Positions 18,383 through 26,484 of a DNA stretch of 64,000 nt are shown one piece after another (within the stretch, counting starts at the first letter, position 1; the number at the start of each line of letters is the position of its first letter). The notes below the pieces were generated by a model. That model made no database searches, was not told the origin of the DNA, and worked only from the letters and a program-made list of their open reading frames with translations. Where the stretch lies: assembly GCF_033446605.1 (NCBI RefSeq), contig NZ_JAWQUO010000022.1:20884-84883 (forward strand), read 5' to 3'. The position numbers and the translations under genes are program-made. The DNA comes from Iodobacter sp025352645. Lineage in GTDB: Bacteria > Pseudomonadota > Gammaproteobacteria > Burkholderiales > Chitinibacteraceae.

Positions 18383-20038
18383 CTAGTACTTGCTGAACTT
18401 ATCGTCATCTACATCATCATCGAGGTCTTCATCGTAGTGCGTGGAAGGGGCCGCTGCGATCACCTTGCGTATGGGCGAATAGGCACTGCTGCGACGGCTA
18501 CTTTTGCTACCACGCAGATTGAATTGCTGCAGTAACTCTTGCAGTTGCATGGCCGTGGCGCTGAGCTCTTCTGAGGTGGAGCTTAGCTCTTCAGCAGAAG
18601 CAGCAGAGGATTGCATTCCCCCATTGATTTGGGTAACCGCACCATTAATCTGATCAATACCAGTGCGCTGCTCACGCGATGCGGCGGAGATTTCTTGCAC
18701 TAAGGTTGCCGTTTGATCGATACCAGGCAGCATTTCTTGCAGCAAAGTGCCGGCACGCTCGGCAACCCCAACAGATCTACCGGCTAAATCGCCGATTTCC
18801 TTAGCGGCCACTTGGGAGCGCTCGGCCAATTTACGCACTTCAACCGCTACGGTGGCAAAGCCCTTGCCATGCTCGCCTGCGCGGGCGGCTTCAATGGCGG
18901 CATTGATGGCGAGTAAATCGGTTTTGTTAGCAATATCATTGATGACGGTGATGCGCGAGGCGATTTCTTTCATGGCGTGCACCATATCGCTGACCGCTTT
19001 GCCGCCTTCGGTGGCGCTACCCGCAGATTTAGAAGCAATGCTTTCCGTGACCCGCGCGTTATCTGCATTTTGGGTCACTGTAGCGGTCATTTCTTCGATT
19101 GAAGCGCTGGTTTCTTCTACGCTAGCGGCAAGCTCGGATGAGGTTTGCGATAGGGAATTTGCCGAGGAGGAAACCTGCTCTGAGGCGCTGGTAATGGCAT
19201 TGGCCATCGAGCCAATTTCTGTAAGCGTGCCAGATAGGCGGTGGGTCATGCCCTTGATGGAGGCCAGCAGGCTGGAATCATCATTGGCGCTTAGGCGGAT
19301 CGGCACGGCTAAATCACCATCAGAAACACGGGCCACAATGCTCATGGCGTAGGATGGATCGCCCCCCAATTGGCGCTGGATGCTACGGGTGACTAAGAGT
19401 GCTAGAAATATCCCAAGCAAAATGGCTACGCTAGATACAAAGGCGATTTCCTTTACCGTGCCTTCAAAGGTTTTTTTACTTTGGCTGAGTGCTTCGTCCG
19501 CTAGTTTGCTATTGATATCTACTAGCTCGGTGAGGATGTCATCTGATTTATCAAATATGGGCCTTGCTTTTTTGGAGAGCATTTCGGTTGCGATTTTGTT
19601 TTCTTTGCCGTCCCCGTTATCCGCATAGGAGTGTTGCATGACTTCTTTGGCGGCTTCTTTATAGGGAATCCATGAGGCATCAAAACGCTTGAGTGCTTCG
19701 GTTTCTGGCGGGGTAAGTTCGGTTTTGCGGTATTTGTCGATCAGCCGACCCATCTCCGCTTCATACTTCACCATGCGTGCTTCGGTGGCATCCATCTCGC
19801 TGCGGTTGTTTTCCAATACGTAGCGATAGAAGGCGCGGTTGTGATACACCGCAAGAATATTGGCATTGGCAAGGTCTTTTACGGGGGTAAGTTGATTGGC
19901 GTGCATATCGCCAATCAAATCATTGGTTTTACTGGTGGAGGAATAACCTAGAAATGCCACCCCCAGTAGTAGTGCCAGCACGGTAATAAATGAAACAATC
20001 AGCTTGCTGCTTACTTTCCAACTATGAAACCAGTTCAT
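18383..20038 (-). CDS. Methyl-accepting chemotaxis protein encoded in the che operon
   Basis: Membrane chemoreceptor of 551 residues. TM1 spans about 12-33, followed by a periplasmic four-helix-bundle type ligand domain, TM2 at about 198-218 (FVSSVAILLGIFLALLVT), a HAMP domain, and a cytoplasmic signalling hairpin with the near-invariant tip around DLLAINAAIEAARAGEHGKGFA. The C-terminal tail is strongly acidic (DEDLDDDVDDD) and ends KFSKY, which could be a docking tail for adaptation enzymes; this is inference. The ligand cannot be predicted. An ATG with CTAGGAG upstream begins the gene. Confidence 0.94.
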   Translation of the reverse strand: MNWFHSWKVSSKLIVSFITVLALLLGVAFLGYSSTSKTNDLIGDMHANQLTPVKDLANANILAVYHNRAFYRYVLENNRSEMDATEARMVKYEAEMGRLIDKYRKTELTPPETEALKRFDASWIPYKEAAKEVMQHSYADNGDGKENKIATEMLSKKARPIFDKSDDILTELVDINSKLADEALSQSKKTFEGTVKEIAFVSSVAILLGIFLALLVTRSIQRQLGGDPSYAMSIVARVSDGDLAVPIRLSANDDSSLLASIKGMTHRLSGTLTEIGSMANAITSASEQVSSSANSLSQTSSELAASVEETSASIEEMTATVTQNADNARVTESIASKSAGSATEGGKAVSDMVHAMKEIASRITVINDIANKTDLLAINAAIEAARAGEHGKGFATVAVEVRKLAERSQVAAKEIGDLAGRSVGVAERAGTLLQEMLPGIDQTATLVQEISAASREQRTGIDQINGAVTQINGGMQSSAASAEELSSTSEELSATAMQLQELLQQFNLRGSKSSRRSSAYSPIRKVIAAAPSTHYDEDLDDDVDDDKFSKY

Positions 20039-20078
20039 GACTATCTCCTAGCGAGATTAAATAGCGTGGGGGCGGGCC

Positions 20079-22274
20079 TTAGTGTTTTTCCAAAACGGCG
20101 GCATCGGTGTGCTGGCGAATAAAGCGCCGCTCTCGTCGCCATGCGTGTTGAATAAGTTGTGGGATATCCAGTACCAGCGCGGGCTTGCCACTGCCCAAAA
20201 TGGTGGAGCCACTGATACCACGTAGCGATTTAAAAATATCCCCTAAGGGCTTGATCACGGCTTGTAATTCGCCGATCAGACGATCCACCACAATGCCCGC
20301 ACGGTTTTCGCCGTAATGCACAATCACGATAAATTCTGGGCTGTGCGCTGCGGGTAAGCCAAACAGCTCACGTAGCGAGATAAACGGCAGCCAGTCACCA
20401 CGTAAATTAATTTGCCTAGTGTTGTGATTCATGGCTTCTGGCGGCAAATCGACGCACTCAATCATCATATCTAGCGGCATCACCAGCGCTGAGTTCTCTA
20501 CCTCAACGTGGAAGCCATCGATAATTGCTAAGGTAAGCGGCAGCCGTAGCCGGAAGGTAGAGCCTATTCCTGGGCGGGAATGGATTTCTATTTCGCCGCG
20601 CAAAGATTCGATATTGCGCTTTACCACATCCATGCCCACGCCACGGCCAGATAAATCACTGACGGCATCGGCGGTTGAAAAACCAGGCAGAAAAATCAGC
20701 TGCAAGATTTCTTGATCAGAAAGCTGGCGCTCATCGTTGATCAGGGATCGCTCTATGGCTTTGCCGAGCACTTTTTCACGATTAATCCCCGCGCCATCAT
20801 CACTGACTTCCACCACTACCGAGCCCGCATCGTGATAGGCATTCAGCGTAACGGTGCCTACTTCTGGCTTATTGGCCGCTAGGCGTTGCGCTGCGGATTC
20901 TAAGCCATGGTCTACCGCATTGCGGATAATATGCATCAGTGGATCGGTAAGCTTTTCTACCATTGATTTATCGACTTCGGTGTCTGCCCCTTTGATCTCA
21001 AGGTGGATGGCTTTGCCGAGTTGCTTAGAGGTTTCGCGCACCATGCGTGGGAAGCGGCTGAAAATTTCGTCTACCGGCACCATGCGTAAGGTCAGCGCAT
21101 CATCACGGATGCTTTCTACCAAGGTATTGATGATGGCGACGGATTCAATCAGCTCGGCATCGCCGCGTTGCTGTGCAATCAGCTTGGTGCCCGATGCGGC
21201 AATCACCAGCTCCCCTACGCGATTAATCAGCCGATCGAGCTTGGCGGTTTCAATGCGGATGGATTGGCTTTCGGTTCTAGGGGCTTTTGCCATTTTGCTG
21301 CTGGTGCTGGCTTGCTCTGTGCTGGCTGGGGCTTGCTCTGTGGTGCTGGCACTTTTAGCGATGGGGTCTTCGGCAAGGGTGAAGCTGCCGCTTTTTACTT
21401 GCATTGCTTCTTGGTTACTTAAGGCTTGCCTTTCGCACCAGCGGGAGAGCTGATCGGCGATTTCTTCGCCTCTTTGTGCGTGTAGCTGCTCGGCCAGCTC
21501 ACGATAAAGTGCTAATGGGGCGTGGGGAGGGAGGATGCCGATAAGGCTATCTTCTTTAACAAAATCAAAAGTGCCATTGATTTTATCCGCCGAGGCATCT
21601 GACTCCATGCTAATTTCAAAACCAATAAAGCATTCAGTAGGGTCAAAAAGCTGCATGGCGGGCCAAGTACGCCAGACCGTTTCAATATGCTTAATGGAAC
21701 AAAAACCTTGTAAGTAATGTAGGAAAGAAAGCGGATCGAATCCAAAGCGAAAGGTGTCGGGATGAAAACGTAAAGAAAGCTGCCAGAGCGGTGAGACGGC
21801 ATGGGGCGAAGTTTGTGGGGCAAGCGGTTCGGCTTCGATCTGTGGAGTGCTTACTGCTTTTGGAAGCGCTACCCCAGTTTGAACGGCTTGATATTGATGT
21901 AGGCTTTCTAGTAGCGGTATCCCTTCGGGCAGATCATCTAAGGCCAGTGCTTCGCTGCCTGCGCTGGTTAAGAGCAAGCGGCGTAAGTGATCATTGCTGG
22001 CGAGTAGCAGCGAAACTAACTCATCGCTTAAGGCCAGTTGATTGCTACGCAAGCGTTCTAATACGTTTTCGACGACGTGGGCAAATCTAACCAAGGCCTC
22101 TAGCCCAAAAATGCCGCCAGAGCCTTTAATGGTATGGGCGGTACGAAATAGTAAGTTGTAAGTTTCAGTGCAGGGCGGGTAGGCAATAGGATCAAGCAGG
22201 GCGGTTTCAAGCGCATCGCATAGCTCGTCAGCTTCTTCAAAAAAGATCAGCCTTGCTTTACTAAGATCCATCAT
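20079..22274 (-). CDS. cheA: Chemotaxis sensor histidine kinase CheA
   Basis: Phosphorylates CheY and CheB in response to receptors. The 731-residue protein has an N-terminal HPt domain with the phosphorylated His in FRTAHTIKGSGG, a long variable linker rich in Ala, Ser and Thr (about 300-335), the P3 dimerisation helices, the HATPase core (IIRNAVDHGLE, VSDDGAGINREKV, LSGRGVGMDVVK), and a CheW-like C-terminal domain. Its start overlaps the STAS gene by 14 bases. Two adjacent ATG codons (22272-22274 and 22269-22271) could both serve as start. Confidence 0.96.
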   Translation of the reverse strand: MMDLSKARLIFFEEADELCDALETALLDPIAYPPCTETYNLLFRTAHTIKGSGGIFGLEALVRFAHVVENVLERLRSNQLALSDELVSLLLASNDHLRRLLLTSAGSEALALDDLPEGIPLLESLHQYQAVQTGVALPKAVSTPQIEAEPLAPQTSPHAVSPLWQLSLRFHPDTFRFGFDPLSFLHYLQGFCSIKHIETVWRTWPAMQLFDPTECFIGFEISMESDASADKINGTFDFVKEDSLIGILPPHAPLALYRELAEQLHAQRGEEIADQLSRWCERQALSNQEAMQVKSGSFTLAEDPIAKSASTTEQAPASTEQASTSSKMAKAPRTESQSIRIETAKLDRLINRVGELVIAASGTKLIAQQRGDAELIESVAIINTLVESIRDDALTLRMVPVDEIFSRFPRMVRETSKQLGKAIHLEIKGADTEVDKSMVEKLTDPLMHIIRNAVDHGLESAAQRLAANKPEVGTVTLNAYHDAGSVVVEVSDDGAGINREKVLGKAIERSLINDERQLSDQEILQLIFLPGFSTADAVSDLSGRGVGMDVVKRNIESLRGEIEIHSRPGIGSTFRLRLPLTLAIIDGFHVEVENSALVMPLDMMIECVDLPPEAMNHNTRQINLRGDWLPFISLRELFGLPAAHSPEFIVIVHYGENRAGIVVDRLIGELQAVIKPLGDIFKSLRGISGSTILGSGKPALVLDIPQLIQHAWRRERRFIRQHTDAAVLEKH

Positions 22275-22581
22275 GGCTGGCCTCTGTGGGCAGGCTTGAG
22301 CACACCGTTACGCCTAGGTATTGCAGGGTGTGCTTCATGGCAGGGTCTAGGGTGAAGAGTGCAATGCTCTTGCCTGCGTTCATCGCTTCAGCCTGCAAAA
22401 TAGCCAGCAATTGCGCGCCGCAGCCATCTAGTTCACTGACTTCAGACAGATCAAGCATGACTTCTTCGTGATTGAGTAAGCTGAGTAAATCATCTTGGAC
22501 ATCGGCTGCATTAAATATCGTAAGCTCGCCTTGTAGTCGGGCCAAGGTCTGGCCATTTTGGTGCTCTAGCAGTAGTGACAT
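22261..22581 (-). CDS. STAS-domain protein in the che operon
   Basis: A 106-residue STAS (anti-anti-sigma-like) domain. The core reads MLDLSEVSELDGCGAQLLAIL. In classical anti-anti-sigma factors this loop carries a phosphorylatable Ser or Thr after the Asp; here it is Gly-Cys, so phosphorylation at that site is unlikely. The gene lies between cheY and cheA and overlaps cheA. Similar STAS genes are found in chemotaxis operons of other beta- and gammaproteobacteria; their role is not settled. Confidence 0.88.
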   Translation of the reverse strand: MSLLLEHQNGQTLARLQGELTIFNAADVQDDLLSLLNHEEVMLDLSEVSELDGCGAQLLAILQAEAMNAGKSIALFTLDPAMKHTLQYLGVTVCSSLPTEASHDGS

Positions 22582-22592
22582 GGTGCGCTCGC

Positions 22593-22964
22593 TTAGGGTT
22601 GAATCAGCTTGGATACCGCATCGAGTAATTTAGCGGGCTCAAAAGGTTTAACAATCCAAGCTTTGGCACCTGCCTCTTTGCCTTGTTGCTTTTTATCATC
22701 GGCTGATTCGGTGGTCAGCATAATCACTGGCACATAGCGATGCGCCGCTTGCTCTTTTAGTTTTTTTAGAAAGGTGATGCCATCCATGCCCGGCATATTT
22801 ACATCAGAAATAATCAGATTAACGCGCTGCCCTGTTAGCTTACTTAGCCCCTCATTACCATCTTTGGCTTCAATCACCTCATAGCCCGCCCCGTTTAGGG
22901 TAATGGAAACGGTTGCTCGCATGCTGGCTGAGTCATCTAGTATCAAAATCGTTTTTTTTGCCAT
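22593..22964 (-). CDS. cheY: Chemotaxis response regulator CheY
   Basis: Single receiver domain of 123 residues. The acidic pocket is in ILILDDSAS, the phospho-acceptor Asp in LIISDVNMPGMDG, the switch Thr in VIMLTTES, and the conserved Lys in AWIVKPF. First gene of the minus-strand chemotaxis operon, 11 bases before the STAS gene. CheY-P is expected to bind the flagellar motor; since the operon also has the REC-EAL protein, it may compete for phosphate from CheA. Confidence 0.94.
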   Translation of the reverse strand: MAKKTILILDDSASMRATVSITLNGAGYEVIEAKDGNEGLSKLTGQRVNLIISDVNMPGMDGITFLKKLKEQAAHRYVPVIMLTTESADDKKQQGKEAGAKAWIVKPFEPAKLLDAVSKLIQP

Positions 22965-23284
22965 GGTAGTTAAGCCATCGTTATAAAAAGCGGGTAGACA
23001 AGATAAGAGTGGTTTTTTGTAAGCGTTTTTTGAGCTAAATGGTGTGTGTGCTTAGGCAATAATTACATTAGTTAGGTTTAGCACTCCCTGTGTCAGTGTC
23101 AATCAGAATTCAATAGCCGATGTTAAGCCACTACCTTGGCAAGAGCGTTTTGCGCCACGAAAACCACCACCAAACCTGTTGCCCTCCGCGTAGAGGCGCA
23201 GCAAGCCACACCCCAATATGTGTGGGGTTTTGCGTGTTAAGGGGCTGCCATCAAACCAAACCGCAAGTTGCAATCCCTATGGAC
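22965..23284. other. Intergenic region upstream of cheY
   Basis: Contains the likely che-operon promoter. On the minus strand TTGACA (complement of 23097-23102) and TAAACC (complement of 23075-23080) are separated by 16 bases, a plausible sigma-70 promoter. No convincing sigma-28 site was found. From 23150 to 23284 there is G+C-rich sequence with a small hairpin around CCCCAATATGTGTGGGG; no gene was recognised. Confidence 0.35.
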
Positions 23285-24424
23285 TTAAAAGAATTCGGGT
23301 TCCCCAGCGGCGGTGCTCGGCTGGGCTGACGAGCCACCGTGCAATGCAGCTTGCTCTTGGGTGGAGTAAGTACTGCGTAATCGGGCCAGCCAGTCTGTGA
23401 CGGATAGCGGGGGGGGGGAATCTGCAGGGGCACTGAGTAGGGCGGCTAAGTAATCTTCTAAGTGGCTTAAGTCTTGCTCAACATGAGCCATCATCTGGCA
23501 CACCCTATCTTGGAACTGTAGTGCGACTAAGGTTTGGTTCAGCTCTTGTTCAACTTTATTGCCCTGAGCTTGCAAGTTGCTATTGACCTGCGCCATTTTT
23601 TGCGTAGCAATGGTGAAGTCAGAAAGAGATGCGTCGAGTAAATGCAAGGCCTCTCCTATTTGCTGGGATTCACTGGCATTGATGCTGGCGGCTTTTGTAC
23701 CTGCGTCCCGCAAGGCGTGATCGATGGCGGCTACTTTGATCGACATCTGCTTGCCGGTCTCCGCCGAAAGTGTCGAGAGTTTGCGAACTTCATCGGCCAC
23801 TACGGCAAAGCCTCGGCCTGCTTCACCCGCCCGCGCGGCTTCAATGGCAGCATTGAGTGCAAGTAAATTGGTTTGATTGGCAATAGCCGCCACGCCTTTT
23901 GCCATGGAGTCTAGCTCGGTGGAGAAATTGGCAAGGCTGGTCACTTGATTAATCAGCTCTTCGCGGTGGGTGGATGTTTGAGCAAGGATATGAGCAAGAC
24001 TGCTGGTGCGTTCACGCACATGCTCAATCAATTGGCTCAGTTTGGGCTGGCTGCTGTGCTTATCATCAGATTCGCCACGTGACTCACGAATGGTGGCGCG
24101 CAAGTCGACTGCAATGTCTCTAAGGGTGAGGCCAAGTTGATTTCCTGCGTCTTCAGATTGCCGTCGGGCTAGTTCGATATTGCCCCGCCATATGGGTGCC
24201 ACGGCGGTGAGTAGATGGGGAAGTGGCGCTGGTTCGGTACTGCGCCTATCTACGGCTGGCTCAATGGCGCGGTTTGGTTGGGCTTGGGCGAGGCGAGTAA
24301 GGAGTATGCCGATGGGCAGATAAAGGGCCGCTAGCCATGGCAAATTGAGTATTCCAGCAATCACAATGGCTAATGTTGCACTGAGCAGATTGCACCCGTT
24401 CCATAAATATCTGTGCATTTTCAT
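23285..24424 (-). CDS. Membrane chemoreceptor without periplasmic ligand domain, containing a poly-G/C tract
   Basis: A 379-residue methyl-accepting chemotaxis protein. Two closely spaced hydrophobic segments (about 11-45) form an N-terminal hairpin with almost no periplasmic loop, so sensing must be membrane or cytoplasmic. The signalling tip is NQTNLLALNAAIEAARAGEAGRGF. The C terminus has a conserved receptor tail (TYSTQEQAALHGG then EPEFF), similar to the EVTFF-type ends of some other receptors. Ten consecutive C in the coding strand (23409-23418 as G on the plus strand) lie near codon 336; a one-base slip would remove the tail. It is separate from the che operon. Confidence 0.9.
   Translation of the reverse strand: MKMHRYLWNGCNLLSATLAIVIAGILNLPWLAALYLPIGILLTRLAQAQPNRAIEPAVDRRSTEPAPLPHLLTAVAPIWRGNIELARRQSEDAGNQLGLTLRDIAVDLRATIRESRGESDDKHSSQPKLSQLIEHVRERTSSLAHILAQTSTHREELINQVTSLANFSTELDSMAKGVAAIANQTNLLALNAAIEAARAGEAGRGFAVVADEVRKLSTLSAETGKQMSIKVAAIDHALRDAGTKAASINASESQQIGEALHLLDASLSDFTIATQKMAQVNSNLQAQGNKVEQELNQTLVALQFQDRVCQMMAHVEQDLSHLEDYLAALLSAPADSPPPLSVTDWLARLRSTYSTQEQAALHGGSSAQPSTAAGEPEFF
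23409..23418. repeat. Homopolymeric tract of ten G in a chemoreceptor gene
   Basis: Ten G in a row on the plus strand encode SPPP in the receptor on the minus strand. Tracts of this length slip during replication and drive phase variation in Neisseria and other genera. Confidence 0.6.
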
Positions 24425-24790
24425 TTGTGAATAGCCTTGATATTGATGTGTCTTAAAAACTCAATATAGGGCGGTGATTTAGATAAAACAAAAAAGAGCG
24501 CTTGCTTGCAGATTTATATAAGAGTGTTTACGGGGGGACTGAGGAAGGGGAGTGAGGCCGAGGGCGACTTATACGTAGTGAATAACAAGTTTTCATAAAT
24601 TTTAAACGGGCTAAAAACGTCACCCCCGAGTGCTTTTGCCGGGGAGCCAGTCGCGTCATTCCCACCTACGTGGGTGTGACGCTGCTGATGTGAGTAATAC
24701 ACGATAACTTATGACGTAGTACTTACACATTAAACTGCTTAGCTGGATCTGTGCTTAACAGCCTGCCGGTTTGACGCGGCAAGCTTTTGC
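24425..24790. other. Non-coding gap with one short palindrome
   Basis: No protein-like frame with a ribosome binding site was found. It should contain the promoter of the receptor gene. A 30-base compound hairpin at 24653-24682 (GCGTCA with TGACGC outside, CCCAC with GTGGG inside) is the main feature. Confidence 0.4.
24653..24682. repeat. Short palindrome with ATTCCC/GTGGG core
   Basis: GCGTCA (24653-24658) pairs with TGACGC (24677-24682) and CCCAC (24661-24665) with GTGGG (24670-24674). It resembles the small CGTCATTCCC-type repeats found scattered in many proteobacteria. Only one copy was noticed in this window. Confidence 0.4.
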
Positions 24791-25456
24791 TTAGCGAGCT
24801 TGTGTTAGCAAATCTCTTGCTTCGCTTAAGGAACTTAAGATGGGGATGTTGAGCGCTAAAGAGTGACGCGAAGGGGGGCGTAAGTCGGGGATCATAATGA
24901 CTTTGCAGCCAGCCTGGTGGGCCGCTTGCACGCCAAAATCGGAGTCCTCTAATACGACGCACGATTCAGTAGGAAAATTAAATGCGGCGGCGGCTTTTTG
25001 GTAAATTTCAGGCGCGGGCTTAGGGTGGGTGACTTCATCCCCACAAATGGCAAAGTGAAAGCGCGACCAAAGGCCCGCTGCACGTAAATGATGCTCTGCA
25101 ATGCTGCGCCGTGTGGAGGTGCAAACGGCTTTAGGAATATTGTTTTCTTCTAGCCAGCTTAAAATATCATTCAATCCTGGCCGGTGAGCAATCGGCTCTT
25201 GGGTGCGTTCCATATACAGCTTATGGCAAGCCGCGCGTAATTCATCTATGGGCGCTGTGGAGCCAAGATGCTCAAGTAAATAAGCATCGGTTTTGCTGTA
25301 ATGCATACCAATCATGCCAATGGCTAAGGCACGCGGCATATCCACGCTTAGCGCAGTGGCTGCTTCCATCCAGCATTCAATACCGATGCTTTCCGTGTCT
25401 AACATCAGCCCATCCATATCAAAAAGGGCGGCAAGTGGTTTAGAAGTTAAATACAT
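24791..25456 (-). CDS. HAD-IA hydrolase, beta-phosphoglucomutase-like subgroup
   Basis: Phosphatase or phosphomutase of 221 residues. The nucleophile motif DMDGLMLDTES gives the Asp-x-Asp pair; the Thr/Ser motif is VCTSTRRS, the Lys lies in THPKPAPEIY, and the acidic loop is VVLEDSDFGVQAA. The helical cap follows the first motif, as in sugar-phosphate phosphatases. The frame is open 22 codons upstream of the start I chose; the ATG at 25456 begins the conserved strand and the extra N terminus looks non-conserved. Substrate unknown. Confidence 0.85.
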   Translation of the reverse strand: MYLTSKPLAALFDMDGLMLDTESIGIECWMEAATALSVDMPRALAIGMIGMHYSKTDAYLLEHLGSTAPIDELRAACHKLYMERTQEPIAHRPGLNDILSWLEENNIPKAVCTSTRRSIAEHHLRAAGLWSRFHFAICGDEVTHPKPAPEIYQKAAAAFNFPTESCVVLEDSDFGVQAAHQAGCKVIMIPDLRPPSRHSLALNIPILSSLSEARDLLTQAR

Positions 25457-25605
25457 GCGGTGGCCGATAGAAGAGCTGAAAACGCTTATTTTACGCCAGT
25501 TGCTAAGTCTTGACCGCTGCATTATTACGCTAGTCAGAACATGGATTAGCTAATCTTCAAGTATGATGTGCAGCTATTTTAATCGCGCTTGGTACGGGAG
25601 TATGA

Positions 25606-25986
25606 ATGCTGAAAGAGAATGGCTGCCCTTGTGAAAGCGGGCGCGTATACGCTGATTGCTGTGCGCCTTGGCATCAGGGCACAGCAGCCACTACACCTGA
25701 GCAATTAATGCGTTCGCGTTATAGTGCTTTTGTTTTGGGCTTACATGATTATTTATTGGCAACTTGGCACGCTACAACTCGGCCAGAAACCCTGGTAGAT
25801 GAAGAGCCGGTGCGCTGGCTAGGTTTAAAAATTAAGCAAGCGCATGTTAATGGTGTAAATGGCGAGGTGGAATTTATTGCGCGTTACAAAATTGCGGGCA
25901 AGGCTTGGAAATTGCATGAGCGCAGCCGCTTTGTTTATGAAGAGGGCCGTTGGTATTACCTAGATGGCGAGATGCTGAATACTTAA
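25606..25986 (+). CDS. YchJ family protein with SEC-C zinc motif
   Basis: A 126-residue protein. The N-terminal SEC-C motif CPCESGRVYADCCAPWH binds zinc in relatives; the rest is an NTF2-like fold with the conserved MRSRYSAFVLGLHDYLLATWH segment. Function is not known; the family is widespread. GGGAG lies five bases before the ATG. An overlapping ATG four bases upstream is out of frame. It is divergent from the HAD gene. Confidence 0.87.
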   Translation: MLKENGCPCESGRVYADCCAPWHQGTAATTPEQLMRSRYSAFVLGLHDYLLATWHATTRPETLVDEEPVRWLGLKIKQAHVNGVNGEVEFIARYKIAGKAWKLHERSRFVYEEGRWYYLDGEMLNT

Positions 25987-26063
25987 TAGAGGCTAATTTA
26001 GGCAAACGCACTGCGTGATCTACGGGGTTTGGATTGTGCTATTGCCATGCAAAAAACCATGCG

Positions 26064-26116
26064 GGGCGGGTGCAACCTTTGATTGATGCTGAAAAAAACG
26101 CGGCTTGCACCCGCCC
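26064..26116. repeat. Palindromic extragenic repeat, GTAGGG family, diverged copy
   Basis: GGGCGGGTGCAA (26064-26075) pairs exactly with TTGCACCCGCCC (26105-26116) across a 29-base loop. It shares the GGGCGGGTG core and the GATGCTGAA loop sequence with the copy at 12909-12968, so the two probably derive from one element. Confidence 0.65.
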
Positions 26117-26202
26117 AACGAAAAACAAACCTCTTTGAAAAATAGTATTGAATCATGGCATTCATCTGCGTTGATGCTTAGGGGCGCAAGCAAGCAGCGC
26201 CT

Positions 26203-26276
26203 CTAGGGTCTGTTGACGTTTCATTCACGGCTGCGTTGGCTGCAGTTTTGGGGCTGAACAAGGCAACAGACCCTAG
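26203..26276. mobile_element. MITE-like 74-bp element with perfect terminal inverted repeats
   Basis: CTAGGGTCTGTTG (26203-26215) is matched by CAACAGACCCTAG (26264-26276). The ends sit on CTAG, compatible with a TA-type target used by IS5-related transposons. There is no room for a transposase, so it is either a non-autonomous element or a transcription hairpin. A partly decayed IS5-family transposase lies elsewhere in the window (51949-52254), but its own ends were not identified, so a link is not shown. Confidence 0.45.
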
Positions 26277-26401
26277 CTATTTGTGGTTTTTCAAGTATTT
26301 GTAGATGGTATTTTTTAGACACTGCAGAGCAAAAAAAGCGCTGAAGTGTTGCATTGTGAGGCGGAAGATCTAGGGGTTTTCCGCTATTTTTACGTCTTGG
26401 C

Positions 26402-26428
26402 TTGACAATAAAGTCAACTTCTTATAAT
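26402..26428 (+). promoter_or_regulatory. Promoter of the psrA-fadE unit
   Basis: TTGACA (26402-26407) and TATAAT (26423-26428) are both perfect consensus boxes but with a short 15-base spacer. The -10 box runs into the palindromic operator, so bound repressor would block RNA polymerase. Confidence 0.6.
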
Positions 26429-26449
26429 TTCAAACGGTCGTTTGAAATT
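26426..26449. promoter_or_regulatory. Palindromic operator, PsrA-type
   Basis: A perfect 24-base palindrome: AATTTCAAACG, GT, CGTTTGAAATT. Its core CAAAC-N4-GTTTG matches the motif known for the fatty-acid regulator PsrA of Pseudomonas (G/C-AAAC-N2-4-GTTT-G/C). It overlaps the promoter of the adjacent TetR-family gene, indicating autoregulation and control of fadE downstream. Confidence 0.75.
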
Positions 26450-26484
26450 GTTTTAAATCAACTACACCCAGCAGGAGTCGTAAC

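Larger units (their letters stand above)
25987..26401. other. Repeat-bearing non-coding gap
   Basis: Holds two repeats described separately (26064-26116 and 26203-26276) and a hairpin GCGGAA/TTCCGC at 26361-26384 followed by TATTTTT that could act as a terminator. No gene was recognised. Confidence 0.5.
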
